Part shown: piece by piece, positions 26,446-35,248 of the stretch | How the letters are laid out: each line of letters begins with the position of its first letter | Position numbering within the stretch: position 1 is the stretch's first letter | Origin: an uncultured Bacteroidia bacterium | GTDB taxonomy: Bacteria > Bacteroidota > Bacteroidia > Bacteroidales > UBA932 | NCBI GenBank assembly: GCA_902789395.1 | Contig: CADANY010000016.1 | Location: 1-64,000 of the forward strand | Direction: 5' to 3' | DNA: 64,000 bases | The notes under the pieces: generated by a model | Told to the model about the DNA's origin: nothing | The model's input: the letters and a program-made list of their open reading frames with translations, nothing else | The model's database searches: none | Made by a program: the position numbers and the translations under genes

Positions 26446-28805
26446 GAGAAAGGATTTTCAAGGGTTGAACCCGGATAATAATGCTGCAGAATCCGGTCAT
26501 AGGAATAACCTTTATAAGCCATCACGGCGGCTCCGATCTGACAGAGACCGACACCGTGGCCCCAACCGGCACCCCGGAGGATGACTTTATCCTTACCGAA
26601 GTCTACCGTAAACGCCGAGCTGAAAAGGTGCGACTCAGACAGGAATTTCCTAATAATCAATTCTTTTCCAACGTCCATCGTCTTCTTCGTCCCGACGATG
26701 CGAAGCCGTTTGATCCGGCCCGACACGCCCCTTTCCAGCGGAATGAGCGCCGTAATCCGGCCAAAATCAATTCCGCTCCGGCGGCAAACCAGTTTGGAGA
26801 GTTCGTCTATGCCGTATTCGACCTTCCAACGATAGAAATCCTTCGTTTCGAGATCATAATCGTTCAGGACCTGGGACAGGATGGCACTGTCATGCGTATG
26901 GCAGAACGCATCCGGGGCCGACAGGATCCATTCCCGGGCCTGATCCTCATCGGTCAGATCGGGGAACTCATCTACGGGACCGTCCCGACGGGCTTTCAGA
27001 TACGGATGCGGCGTATCCTCCCAGCATGTACCGAACTCTTCCATCACGCCACCGCAGCATTTGGAGAAGCGCGCATCCACGATTTCTTCTCCGTAGACCA
27101 TAACCTGTCCCCAAGTCTCGTCTATCGCCGTCCGGACCGTTTCGCCGACCGCACCGGTCAGACCCTGATAGCGCTGACAGTGGTCATCCGCACAGACATC
27201 GAAATGCTTGTGATCGTCATGATCGAACCACTTAATCAGTTGCGGGATTTCCGCCTCTTCCCCGACGATGGATGCACCGGAGTGCAAACGGGTATCGAGA
27301 TCGGTAACGACTCCCGGAAGGTCTGCCGCTTCCGGAACGGCAGGCTGAGCCGGCTTCTTCCTCCCTGCAATCTGGGACATGACCCAGGAACGTGAGATCA
27401 CAGCATGGGCCTTAAGGAATTCGAGGGTCGCAGAAGCTTTCATCTCTGAAGAAATGACACTCAAGAGATAATCCTCTACACCGATAACATTGACGGCGGT
27501 AACCTTCCCGTTTTCAACGATGAATTTGAGGGTTCCGGCAAATTTCTGGTCCTGCTTGCGCTGCCAGTGGAAATCGACGCCGATCGTTACCCCGTAGAGG
27601 ATGAACGAAGGCTCGGCGAAAAGGGTCGAAATCGTCATGGCTTCAAAGACCAATTCGTCATACAGGGCCCCGTTATAATCGATCTTTCCTTCCCGGTAGG
27701 ATACTTTCTGCGGACCGGCTCCGTCGGAAATGATTTCGAATACGATCTCCGAGGCGGACATGATTCCGACTTCCAACTTAGGCTGGGTCCGCACAAGACG
27801 CCAGAGAATCCGCTTTTCCAATTCTTCGGATACCGATACTTCGGAGATGATCTCCGTCAGGGTAACGGCATCCAAGCGCTCATAATCACTCTCCCGCGCC
27901 GTAATGACATATCCGGCCATTTCGGCCGCCCCGGGACTGATGAGATAGGCGTTCTGGGCATCGAAATAATGATGGGAACGGACCTGGCTCCGAAGGACGA
28001 CGATGCAGCGGTACTCTCCTTCCGAGAAGTAGGTATAGGCATTGAACCGGGGCTCTTTCTCCCCATCCAGGAAAGGAGCGCAGTCAAGCAGCCTGTAGAA
28101 GAGTTTGGCCATAGACTTTGACGTCCGCGCCCGAAGGGCGAAAACGCCCCGTGTGAAATGCTTATAATGGAAAAGCTGGGCATCCTGGACCGAAGTAATA
28201 TAGTCTATGTCCCCAGCAATGGAGTCCGGAATCGTACACACCTCCGAGGCGTTCGGAACCCCGTTCTCCGGTTGAGAGGCCGATATGATCCGCAGAAGGC
28301 GGTCGACCGCCCGCTCGAGGGGAAGATAGCCTTTCGGACAGGCCTGGAAATGGAGATGGAAAGGAGCGGACGCTCCCGCCTCAGGTCCATTATAATAAAT
28401 GACATAGTCGTCAAGGGACTTCGCCATATCCAGCATGTCGACATACCGGTGCCATATCGACTGCGGCGTATGGTCTACACTGCTCAGCAGAAGATGATTC
28501 GGAAAGATCGGAAAAAGATTGACAAGGATATCATACTTACGGCCTTTCCGTCCCTCGAAAGGAAGGCTGCGCTGCGCCTGCGGACGATTCTCTCCGCACA
28601 GGAAACAGGGAGAGACTTCTTTCGGAGCCTCATCGGTTCCGGCCGTACAGGAGGCGAAGCGGAGCGGATTGAACTGAAGGGTTGTCATCAGACCGCCGGA
28701 AGGGATCTGGCGGGTCTGGACAGATTTGAGCGCCCGGAAATTGGAAGCGGCCTCCGGCCATACGGAGAGCTGGTCGTGGACGAATTTGTCTATATCTACT
28801 GTCAT
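26442..28805 (-). CDS. Fusion of HIT/GalT-like domain (DUF4922) and SpoIID/LytB domain
   Basis: 787 residues without a signal peptide. The N-terminal half looks like a HIT/GalT-type nucleotidyltransferase or phosphorylase: CFLC (C67, C70) and HLHFQ (H150, H152, Q154). The C-terminal half is SpoIID-like (from about 360): VEDYLLSVISSEM, KAHAVISRSW and, near the end, WGHGVGLCQIGA. SpoIID proteins cut or help cut peptidoglycan outside the cytoplasm, whereas HIT-like enzymes act on nucleotides inside, so the cellular location is puzzling. A sugar-phosphate activation role in MurNAc recycling is possible but unproven. Confidence 0.78.
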   Translation of the reverse strand: MTVDIDKFVHDQLSVWPEAASNFRALKSVQTRQIPSGGLMTTLQFNPLRFASCTAGTDEAPKEVSPCFLCGENRPQAQRSLPFEGRKGRKYDILVNLFPIFPNHLLLSSVDHTPQSIWHRYVDMLDMAKSLDDYVIYYNGPEAGASAPFHLHFQACPKGYLPLERAVDRLLRIISASQPENGVPNASEVCTIPDSIAGDIDYITSVQDAQLFHYKHFTRGVFALRARTSKSMAKLFYRLLDCAPFLDGEKEPRFNAYTYFSEGEYRCIVVLRSQVRSHHYFDAQNAYLISPGAAEMAGYVITARESDYERLDAVTLTEIISEVSVSEELEKRILWRLVRTQPKLEVGIMSASEIVFEIISDGAGPQKVSYREGKIDYNGALYDELVFEAMTISTLFAEPSFILYGVTIGVDFHWQRKQDQKFAGTLKFIVENGKVTAVNVIGVEDYLLSVISSEMKASATLEFLKAHAVISRSWVMSQIAGRKKPAQPAVPEAADLPGVVTDLDTRLHSGASIVGEEAEIPQLIKWFDHDDHKHFDVCADDHCQRYQGLTGAVGETVRTAIDETWGQVMVYGEEIVDARFSKCCGGVMEEFGTCWEDTPHPYLKARRDGPVDEFPDLTDEDQAREWILSAPDAFCHTHDSAILSQVLNDYDLETKDFYRWKVEYGIDELSKLVCRRSGIDFGRITALIPLERGVSGRIKRLRIVGTKKTMDVGKELIIRKFLSESHLFSSAFTVDFGKDKVILRGAGWGHGVGLCQIGAAVMAYKGYSYDRILQHYYPGSTLENPFS

Positions 28806-28832
28806 AACGTTTGAGGTTGCATCCGGAAGATC

Positions 28833-29423
28833 TTACAGAAGCGCCAGAAGCGTATCTGAGATTTTACCGAACTCTTCTTCAAAGTTAGGAGTAAATATGG
28901 ATTTCTCAAAATTATCTTTGATTTCCTGATAATCCCACCACCGTCCTTCGCTAACTTCCTCATTGTGTGGGTCTATATCGAAATTTCCAACAGCCGCGAA
29001 AACATTGACTAGCTCCCTTTCGGTATCGCTCTCATGGACATAGGTCATCAGGTAGATCGGGTTCATCGCGGTAAGGCCCAGTTCCTCCCGGGCTTCTCTC
29101 AGCAGAGCTTCGAGGATCAATTCCCCATAGGAAATATGCCCCCCGACAGCTGTATCCCACCTCCCGGGATAAAGATCCTTGGAGAGAGACCGCTTCTGGA
29201 CATAGAGCTGCCCGAAACGGTTGATCAGATGGAGATGGACGACCGGATGCAAGGCCATCGATCCTCCGTGACAATAGCCCCGGGGGGCCTGACCGATGAC
29301 GAGACCGTTTTCTTCCACGAGGGGGAGCATTTCCTCCCCTTCCAGAGCGACGGGACCCGGGTGCATATAATTAGGCCGCGGATAAACGGGAGCCGGAGAT
29401 GAAGGATAGGTAAGTTCGAACAT
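28833..29423 (-). CDS. Nudix hydrolase
   Basis: 196 residues. The Nudix box GGHISYGELILEALLREA-REELGL has all key residues (G, E, REXXEE, G). The preceding HLHLINRFGQLYVQKRS and PGRWDTAVGG resemble the subgroup that includes isopentenyl-diphosphate isomerase-like Nudix proteins, although catalytic IDI residues were not verified. The substrate is probably a nucleoside diphosphate derivative. It starts 1 base after the AspT-like gene; an internal Met at residue 32 is an alternative start. Confidence 0.85.
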   Translation of the reverse strand: MFELTYPSSPAPVYPRPNYMHPGPVALEGEEMLPLVEENGLVIGQAPRGYCHGGSMALHPVVHLHLINRFGQLYVQKRSLSKDLYPGRWDTAVGGHISYGELILEALLREAREELGLTAMNPIYLMTYVHESDTERELVNVFAAVGNFDIDPHNEEVSEGRWWDYQEIKDNFEKSIFTPNFEEEFGKISDTLLALL

Positions 29424-29424
29424 A

Positions 29425-31113
29425 TCAGGCCATTGCTATCAGAATCATGACCTGGGCGACCAAGACCCGCATAAACATGGAAAGAGGATAGACTGTGGCA
29501 TAATTGACCGGTGCATAATCCGTTCCATACGCTTCCTGGGCAAATGCCAGCACCGGCGGGTTCGTCGAAGATCCGATCACAAGACCCAGCAGTTTATAGA
29601 AATTCAACCGGCAGAGAAGGCGTCCGACCAGGATCGTAATCACCGGCGGAATCAGGGTAATGGCGGCGCCATACAGAATCCACCAATAACCGCCTCCGGT
29701 CAGGGACGAAACGAAATTCTGCCCTGCCCCGAGACCGACCGCCGCCAGGAACAGGGAGATCCCGATCTCCCGGATCATCAGGTTGGCGCTGACTGTCGTA
29801 TAGGTTGTAATCTTATATTTCGGGCCGAAATGGCCCAGCAGGATCGCTACGATCAAAGGGCCGCCGGCCAGACCGAGCTTGATCGGCTGAGGAATGCCCG
29901 GGAAACGGATCGGAACGGATCCGAGAATGACACCCAGAACGATTCCGAGGAAGATCGGAACGAGGTTCGGTTTGTTCAGGGCATTGGTCGTATTCCCTAC
30001 ATATTCAGCGACGCGCTCGATATCTTTCTCCGGGCCGACGCACATCAAACCGTCACCCATCTGGATATAAAGACCCGGGCGCGCCACCAGTTCGACACCG
30101 GAGCGGATAATACGGGTCACGGTAATGCCATAAGCGGAACGGAGACGAAGGTCCATGAGTTTCTTTCCGGTCAGTGAGGGCTTGGTAACCGTCAGGCGCT
30201 TGACAACCATGTTATGGTCCTTTTCACGCCACTCCTGGACATGCATCGGGACCTCCTCGCCGAAAAGAATCCTGGCCTTGTCGACCGCGTCCTGCGTAAT
30301 GACGAGAAGCAGTTTGTCCCCTTCCTCCAAAACCGTTTCTTTCTCAGGGAAAAGGATTTTATCCCCTTTCATAATCCGGGATACCACGAATTCATGTTCC
30401 CCGAAATCATGGAGCACATCCCGGAGCCGTTTCCCGAAAATAGCCGGATTCTCGACCCGTACATGCATCCGCCGGGCCTGTTCCACGGAACTCTCTTTCT
30501 CATCGAGTTCACTTTCCTCTTTTTTCAGGTCAATCTTGAAAAGTGATTTGGATAGCATGATGACAAGGATCAGTCCCAGCACACCGAAAGGATAGGCAAC
30601 CGCATAACCGCTCGCCATTTCTGCCGTCCGGGTCGCGGCCTCCTGCATGGACAGGCCTGTTGCCTGACAGACATCACTGACCGTCTGCTGCGCCGCGCCC
30701 AGACCGGGCGTATTGGTCACGGCTCCGGACATTACGCCGACCATTGTCGGCAGGTCCTCGCCGGAAATATACGAGATGGAAAAAGCCACCGCCACTGCCA
30801 ATAGGATATTCATGACGGCCAGGAGATTCATCTTTACGCCGCCGCTCTTGAAAGAATGGAAAAAACCGGGACCGACCTGAAGGCCGATGGAGAAGACAAA
30901 CAGGATCAAGCCGAACTCCTTGACGAAATGAAGGACTTCCGGGTCGGCGATGAAACCGAAATGACTGACTATAATACCGACAAAAAGAATCCAGGTCGAC
31001 CCGAGCGTCACACCCTTGACCTTGAACTTTCCGAGATAAAGGCCCGTACCGATGACAAAAGCCAGAAGCAATATCGAGTGGGCAATCCCGGAACCTAAAA
31101 ACAAATCATGCAT
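29425..31113 (-). CDS. AspT/YidE-family transporter with two RCK_C domains
   Basis: 562 residues: about five membrane helices, two central RCK_C (TrkA-C) regulatory domains (about 200-370, for example NPAIFGKRLRDVL and KPSLTGKKLMDLR), then about five more helices. Known relatives are the aspartate:alanine exchanger AspT and the uncharacterised YidE proteins; the membrane repeats (GVMSGAVTNTPGLGAAQQ and GLVIGSSTNPPVLAFAQ) hold the signature. Substrate is probably a dicarboxylate or amino acid; no aspartate decarboxylase gene is adjacent, so AspT function itself is not supported. Confidence 0.85.
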   Translation of the reverse strand: MHDLFLGSGIAHSILLLAFVIGTGLYLGKFKVKGVTLGSTWILFVGIIVSHFGFIADPEVLHFVKEFGLILFVFSIGLQVGPGFFHSFKSGGVKMNLLAVMNILLAVAVAFSISYISGEDLPTMVGVMSGAVTNTPGLGAAQQTVSDVCQATGLSMQEAATRTAEMASGYAVAYPFGVLGLILVIMLSKSLFKIDLKKEESELDEKESSVEQARRMHVRVENPAIFGKRLRDVLHDFGEHEFVVSRIMKGDKILFPEKETVLEEGDKLLLVITQDAVDKARILFGEEVPMHVQEWREKDHNMVVKRLTVTKPSLTGKKLMDLRLRSAYGITVTRIIRSGVELVARPGLYIQMGDGLMCVGPEKDIERVAEYVGNTTNALNKPNLVPIFLGIVLGVILGSVPIRFPGIPQPIKLGLAGGPLIVAILLGHFGPKYKITTYTTVSANLMIREIGISLFLAAVGLGAGQNFVSSLTGGGYWWILYGAAITLIPPVITILVGRLLCRLNFYKLLGLVIGSSTNPPVLAFAQEAYGTDYAPVNYATVYPLSMFMRVLVAQVMILIAMA

Positions 31114-31116
31114 ACA

Positions 31117-31884
31117 CTAATAAACCAATTTGACCGTAAAAGCGGATTTTCCTTCCACTTTTCCTTCTACATAAAACACATCCGACCCTTCTTCTCCGGA
31201 TTCTCGGGCGGTAAAAATCTCTACCCGGTCTCCGGGAACGGTCTCTTTGTTGAAATTGATATAGACATCCCGGACACGCCGGGAAGCCATTTCCTGATAC
31301 GGGAGGGCATCCATAGCCCATACCAGATACCGGGCATTGTTCGTATGACCGAGGATATCGATATCCGAATACCGGACCTGCCGTTCTCCTGCCGGATCCG
31401 GCGTCAACTGTTTCGGAATCATAACCTTCGGAGCCGGTTCAACAATGGAATCATCTACTCTTTCCCGGTCAACATCCAGCAGGCTGAGCGTCTCCTCGTC
31501 CCGGACGATGTGCCGGGTCTCTACATTGATTACAAGCCAGGAACTCGTAGCTGTCACCAGGGGCTCCCCTTCCGGGGAACGCAGGACAAAATCCCTCAGG
31601 TAGAAAAGCCCTTCGGCTCCCTTGTGCCACGTAAACAGATCGACCATCTCCCGCCATTTCGGAGGGGCGATAAAATGGAAATGCATCCGGGACAGGACCC
31701 AGGCGGTCTTGTGCCGCTGCAGGTCATCATACCCGAATCCCAGTTCCTGGGCCGCCCAATAGGCGATCTCCTGGGCCATATCCATGAAAGAAGCCGGTTT
31801 CAGATAGAAAGAGGCATCCGTCTCATAACAGGGAACGCAGATGCGCTGGCGGAACCGATATCCTTCCCGTTCGACTACACTCAT
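31117..31884 (-). CDS. Acyl-ACP thioesterase
   Basis: 255 residues, two hot-dog domains of the FatA/FatB type. Domain 1 carries YETDASFYLKPASFMDMAQE and RMHFHFIAPPKW; domain 2 carries YSDIDILGHTNNARYLVWAMD, with the Asn and His expected near the active site. The enzyme would release free fatty acids from acyl carrier protein in the cytoplasm. It overlaps the HU-CCDC81 gene by 4 bases and lies 3 bases before the AspT-like gene. Confidence 0.88.
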   Translation of the reverse strand: MSVVEREGYRFRQRICVPCYETDASFYLKPASFMDMAQEIAYWAAQELGFGYDDLQRHKTAWVLSRMHFHFIAPPKWREMVDLFTWHKGAEGLFYLRDFVLRSPEGEPLVTATSSWLVINVETRHIVRDEETLSLLDVDRERVDDSIVEPAPKVMIPKQLTPDPAGERQVRYSDIDILGHTNNARYLVWAMDALPYQEMASRRVRDVYINFNKETVPGDRVEIFTARESGEEGSDVFYVEGKVEGKSAFTVKLVY

Positions 31885-32666
31885 AATTTCAACAGTTCTA
31901 GTTCCTCCCGGGTATAGAGGAGCCGGTCAACGAGATCCGGTGCCACCCTCCCGAGAATCGCAAGCAAAATCAGCAGCAGGGCTAAAACGGCCAGAGCGAT
32001 CGCTGTCATGACTGCGAGCCGCCTCCAGACGGAAGGAGTCGGAACGTTCTCGAGAATCTGCTGCTCTCCGACAGACGGCGCTTCTTCAGAGAATGGGACC
32101 TTGGCAGGAACGGGGACTTCATCAGTGAGGCGCTCTTCCTCGGGACGTTCTTCTTCACGTGTCATGTCAGGCTCCGTCTCGGGAACGGCCGTAAAAGCAG
32201 CGGCCAGATCGGAAACGGCCGCGCTCACCTCTTCCGGAGTCTCCTGATGGGTTTTCAGGGAGACCGGATACAGTCCGAAACCCGAAGGGTCGATATCCGG
32301 ATTCTCGTCCGGGACGAAAAAGAAATTATTCTCCCGGGTAGCCCGCAGCCGCCCCAGCCCCGTCAGGACAACCACCTTCTTGGAGATCAGCGTACCACGC
32401 AGATCGGACAGGAAACCGGAGAGATCCCGCAGCGCCGCTTCCCGTGACACGCCGTTCGATTCGGCATACAGGTCCGCCAGACGGGTATCATTCCCTTCCC
32501 GTTGGGTAAAGGAAAGTTTCCGGTATGGAGGATTGATGGTATAGCCCTTGTCGGAAAAGAACGCCGGCACATCCTCGGCGACAAAAGACCCGAGACCCGG
32601 CAGAGTCACGGAATCATTGTCGAGGATAATCTCCCGAACCATCTTTGAAAGCAGGCTTACGTCCAT
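31881..32666 (-). CDS. HU-CCDC81-type domain protein with C-terminal membrane helix
   Basis: 261 residues: an N-terminal HU-like (CCDC81-type) domain, with VTLPGLGSFVAED and a second unit with VVVLTGLGRL, an acidic/Pro-Glu linker, then one membrane helix (VMTAIALAVLALLLILLAIL) and a short tail. Related Bacteroidales proteins end in a SPOR domain; none is evident here. A cell-division or envelope role is possible. The frame is open to 32756, but the HU-like domain starts at MDVSLLSKMVRE (32666), and a -7-like box (TACCTTTG, plus 32693-32700) lies within the extension. Confidence 0.65.
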   Translation of the reverse strand: MDVSLLSKMVREIILDNDSVTLPGLGSFVAEDVPAFFSDKGYTINPPYRKLSFTQREGNDTRLADLYAESNGVSREAALRDLSGFLSDLRGTLISKKVVVLTGLGRLRATRENNFFFVPDENPDIDPSGFGLYPVSLKTHQETPEEVSAAVSDLAAAFTAVPETEPDMTREEERPEEERLTDEVPVPAKVPFSEEAPSVGEQQILENVPTPSVWRRLAVMTAIALAVLALLLILLAILGRVAPDLVDRLLYTREELELLKL

Positions 32667-32722
32667 TCCGGCTGCATTTTTGTTTGCTGGCGCAAAGGTA
32701 CGAAAAAAAATCCCCAAAAAAA

Positions 32723-32753
32723 TTTGCAGAATCAAGATTTTGTAGTACCTTTG
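32723..32753 (+). promoter_or_regulatory. Consensus Bacteroidota promoter of tRNA-Asn
   Basis: TTTG (32723-32726), exactly 19 bases, TACCTTTG (32746-32753): a full match to the TTTG/TAnnTTTG consensus. The mature tRNA begins 43 bases after the -7 box. Confidence 0.85.
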
Positions 32754-32796
32754 CAATCCCGAAAGGATAACGGGGCAATTTTAAATTGCAAAATAT

Positions 32797-32870
32797 TCCT
32801 CAGTAGCTCAGTTGGTTAGAGCACCTGACTGTTAATCAGGGGGTCCTAGGTTCAAGTCCTAGCTGGGGAG
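32797..32870 (+). tRNA. tRNA-Asn (anticodon GTT)
   Basis: Cloverleaf of 74 bases: acceptor TCCTCAG / CTGGGGA, D arm with AGCTCAGTTGGTTAGAGC, anticodon stem CCTGA/TCAGG with loop CTGTTAA (GTT), and T arm GGTTCAAGTCC. The discriminator is G and CCA is not encoded. A terminator follows at 32875. Confidence 0.97.
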
Positions 32871-32874
32871 CAGA

Positions 32875-32904
32875 AAAAGCACCAGCAGCAATGCCGGTGC
32901 TTTT
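32875..32904 (+). terminator. Terminator after tRNA-Asn, shared with the converging TonB-domain gene
   Basis: Stem AAAAGCACC / GGTGCTTTT with a short loop; U-rich on both strands. Its right arm touches the stop codon of the converging gene, so it probably serves both directions. Confidence 0.8.
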
Positions 32905-33382
32905 ATCTGATATAGAGAAACGAATAATCATATAAAACTGGCACTGCAACGCCATCAGCATTCTTACCAGGGCTCCATTTGGGAGAGGATGCAACGACTC
33001 GTACGACCTCTGCATCTATATCTTTATCAAGGCTTTTCATAACTTTTATATCCCTTACCAAGCCATCGGCCCCTATTGTGAACCGTATCACAACGCGCCC
33101 GATAATATCCGATTCAACGACAGAATCAGGTATCTGAAACCGGTTCATCACCCATTCCGAGAAATCGTTGACATTCCTATCGCTGAATTGCGGTTTAATA
33201 TCAATTTGATCAAACGGTACGGCATTTGGTTCATCGGCTGAAAGGGTATCTGAAACCTCTGTCTTAACCCCAGTTCTTGGGTGATAACATGCAAACACAA
33301 AAACCAGCAGAACCGGAATCGCGATAAGTTTCTTCAACCGTCTTACAAAACAATTTGTATTTGTTATAATATCGTTATACAT
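32903..33382 (-). CDS. Small lipoprotein-like protein with TonB C-terminal domain
   Basis: About 159 residues: a hydrophobic N-terminal segment ending in VFVFAC (possible lipobox, Cys near residue 31) and a C-terminal TonB/energy-transducer domain (about 85-159) with GRVVIRFTIGADGLVRDIKV and SSPKWSPGKNADGVAVPV. It lacks the proline-rich spacer of a full TonB, so it is better seen as a TonB-domain protein than as the main energy transducer. A longer frame goes to 33454. The antitoxin promoter overlaps its start. Confidence 0.65.
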   Translation of the reverse strand: MYNDIITNTNCFVRRLKKLIAIPVLLVFVFACYHPRTGVKTEVSDTLSADEPNAVPFDQIDIKPQFSDRNVNDFSEWVMNRFQIPDSVVESDIIGRVVIRFTIGADGLVRDIKVMKSLDKDIDAEVVRVVASSPKWSPGKNADGVAVPVLYDYSFLYIR

Positions 33383-33385
33383 TTG
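33354..33385 (+). promoter_or_regulatory. Promoter of the toxin-antitoxin pair
   Basis: TTTG (33354-33357), 20 bases, TACATTTG (33378-33385), 19 bases before the antitoxin ATG. The -7 box covers the start codon (33380-33382) of the diverging TonB-domain gene. Confidence 0.7.
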
Positions 33386-33404
33386 CAATATAAAATATAA
33401 CAAA

Positions 33405-33653
33405 ATGATTGGATCATCTGTAACAAAGGTACAAACCGCCTTCCGATTAAACAAGGATTTAATTCATCGTCTGAAAATGAAGGCGAAAAAGGAAAACAGG
33501 AGCCTCAACAACTATGTTGAGACTGTCCTGATGGACATCGCTTATAATGAACCTAACGATGAAACAATAGCGGCCATTGAAGAGGCTCGTTCCGGGAAGC
33601 CGATGAATAAACTTGACGTGGATAGCTTGGAGGGATTTGTGGCGGAATTGTAA
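33405..33653 (+). CDS. Antitoxin, ribbon-helix-helix/Arc-like
   Basis: 82 residues. The N-terminal half (TAFRLNKDLIHRLKMKAKKE-NRSLNNYVE) fits a ribbon-helix-helix DNA-binding unit; the acidic C-terminal half (IAAIEEARSGKPMNKLDVDS) would wrap the toxin, as in RelB/DinJ-type antitoxins. The toxin gene follows after one base. Such pairs usually repress their own promoter; the promoter at 33354-33385 would be the operator region. Confidence 0.78.
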   Translation: MIGSSVTKVQTAFRLNKDLIHRLKMKAKKENRSLNNYVETVLMDIAYNEPNDETIAAIEEARSGKPMNKLDVDSLEGFVAEL

Positions 33654-33654
33654 T

Positions 33655-33927
33655 ATGTGGGAAATTGTCTATTCTACAAGGTTTAAGAAGGACTTGAAGC
33701 GATATAAGGGGCAACCTGATAGAATAAAAGATCTCAAGGCCGTGCTTCAGCAACTTCGGGATAATGGCAAAGTTGACGCATCCTATAAGCCACACAGACT
33801 CAGCGGTGAATACAATGATTGTATGGAATGCCACGTCCAGAACGATTTCCTTTTAATCTGGATTGATGAATCCCTGCACCAGATTAAACTGGTCAGATTA
33901 GGTTCACATTCGGACCTCTTTAAATAA
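33655..33927 (+). CDS. RelE/YafQ-family mRNA interferase toxin
   Basis: 90 residues. Motifs of the YafQ group: YSTRFKKDLKRYKGQ near the N terminus, KPHRLSGEYNDCMECHV in the middle, and LIWIDE ... LVRLGSHSDLF at the end, with the His and Asp/Phe positions of the ribosome-dependent RNase. The frame extends upstream into the antitoxin, but MWEIVYS one base after the antitoxin stop is the clear start. A terminator follows at 34021. Confidence 0.85.
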   Translation: MWEIVYSTRFKKDLKRYKGQPDRIKDLKAVLQQLRDNGKVDASYKPHRLSGEYNDCMECHVQNDFLLIWIDESLHQIKLVRLGSHSDLFK

Positions 33928-34020
33928 TGGCTTAAGCCACTCCCGATTCTCGTCAATAAACTTGACAACTATGAGGAAATCCCGCCACAGGTTCAACATT
34001 TCGCTGTTTCGGGGAGCATC

Positions 34021-34062
34021 AAAGGACAAATCTTCTTTTTTGAGGGTTTGTCCTTTTTCTTT
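34021..34062 (+). terminator. Intrinsic terminator after the toxin gene
   Basis: Perfect 10-bp stem AAAGGACAAA (34021-34030) / TTTGTCCTTT (34047-34056) followed by T-rich sequence. It also lies just before the -7 box (TATATTTG, 34065-34072) of the next gene. Confidence 0.85.
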
Positions 34063-34064
34063 TG

Positions 34065-34072
34065 TATATTTG
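34065..34072 (+). promoter_or_regulatory. -7 box of the secreted hydrolase operon
   Basis: TATATTTG, 18 bases before the ATG at 34091. A TTTG at 34039-34042 is 22 bases upstream, a little farther than ideal. Confidence 0.45.
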
Positions 34073-34090
34073 TACGTATAAGCCTTTTTT

Positions 34091-35218
34091 ATGAAAAAGA
34101 TCCTTTTTCTCTCCGGCGCCGCCTTTTTAGTTTCCATGACGCTGGCTTTCTCACAAGACCATCCCGCCCAGCAGGTCTCGGAGCAGGACCCGTACCGTAC
34201 CCACCTCATGAATATGTACGGAAACGCCGGGATGAAATACGCCTTCGACAAGCAGAAACCCGCCCGCTGGAAAAAATGGCAGAAGGAGCTCCGTACCGAA
34301 CTCTCCCGGACCCTCGGTCTCGATGTGATTGAAAAGGCATGTGAGGGCTTCAAGCCTACTGCGAGCCGGACGGACAGCGAGGATCTCGGCTGGTGCACCC
34401 GCGAACGGTGGATGATCCAGACGGAACCGGATATTCTCCTGCCCATCGTCATTATGCGCCCGAAAGGCCTTGACGGCCGGAAAGTTCCCCTGATGATTAC
34501 TCCGCACGGTCACGGCAAGAACACCGAATCCTATGCCGGAGTCTACCATAGTGAAAAGGAACGTGCCCAGGGGGAAGAGGGGGAAAGGAATGTCGCCGTC
34601 CAGGCTGCACAACACGGGTTCATCGCCATTGCTCCGACAGCACGCGGTTTCGGAAAGACCCGGAATGAAAAGGACCTCAAGGATGACAAGACCAGTTCCT
34701 GCCAAGACCTGATGCTCAGGGACGCCCTCGTCGGCCGCACGCCCGTCGGAGACCGCGTCTGGGATATCATGAAGATCATCGACTGGGCCCTTGAGAACCT
34801 TCCCGTTGACGGAAAGAACATCATCGTCTCCGGGAATTCCGGCGGCGGCACGGCCACCTTCTATGCAGGCGCGATGGACACACGTATCTCCCAGTCCCTG
34901 CCTGCCTCGGCTTTCTGCGGCTATGAGGAGAGCATCGGCCTGATCGTCCACTGTGCCTGCAATTATGTCCCCGGCGTCATGCGCCTCGGAGACATGGGCG
35001 ATATCGCCGGGCTGACCGCCCCGCGCGCCTTCTGCGCCATCAACGGTGTCAAGGATAACATCTTCCCGATCGAGGGCGCCCGCCGTACCTTCGAAACCGT
35101 ACGGAAAGTATATGAAGCAGCAGGCGTTCCCGAAAACTGTGCGCTTTACGAGGGCCCCGAAGGGCACCGTTACTACAAGGATGGAGCCTGGGAATTCATC
35201 CTCAGCCATTTGAAATGA
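34091..35218 (+). CDS. Secreted alpha/beta hydrolase (acetyl-xylan-esterase-like)
   Basis: 375 residues with a signal peptide (about 1-22). An alpha/beta hydrolase core shows PLMITPHGHGKN (oxyanion region), nucleophile elbow SGNSGGGTATF, the acid in GVKDNIFP and the catalytic His in GPEGHRYY. This resembles the acetyl xylan esterase/large-dienelactone-hydrolase-like enzymes found in Bacteroidales carbohydrate loci; substrate is not known. It is followed by a metallophosphoesterase and a DUF3298 lipoprotein on the same strand. Confidence 0.78.
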   Translation: MKKILFLSGAAFLVSMTLAFSQDHPAQQVSEQDPYRTHLMNMYGNAGMKYAFDKQKPARWKKWQKELRTELSRTLGLDVIEKACEGFKPTASRTDSEDLGWCTRERWMIQTEPDILLPIVIMRPKGLDGRKVPLMITPHGHGKNTESYAGVYHSEKERAQGEEGERNVAVQAAQHGFIAIAPTARGFGKTRNEKDLKDDKTSSCQDLMLRDALVGRTPVGDRVWDIMKIIDWALENLPVDGKNIIVSGNSGGGTATFYAGAMDTRISQSLPASAFCGYEESIGLIVHCACNYVPGVMRLGDMGDIAGLTAPRAFCAINGVKDNIFPIEGARRTFETVRKVYEAAGVPENCALYEGPEGHRYYKDGAWEFILSHLK

Positions 35219-35248
35219 CAATCAATAAATAATCCAATAATACGAATC

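Noticed and set aside
33613..33654. Upstream start for the toxin gene
   Set aside because: It would lie inside the antitoxin gene; the ATG one base after the antitoxin stop begins at the conserved toxin N terminus.
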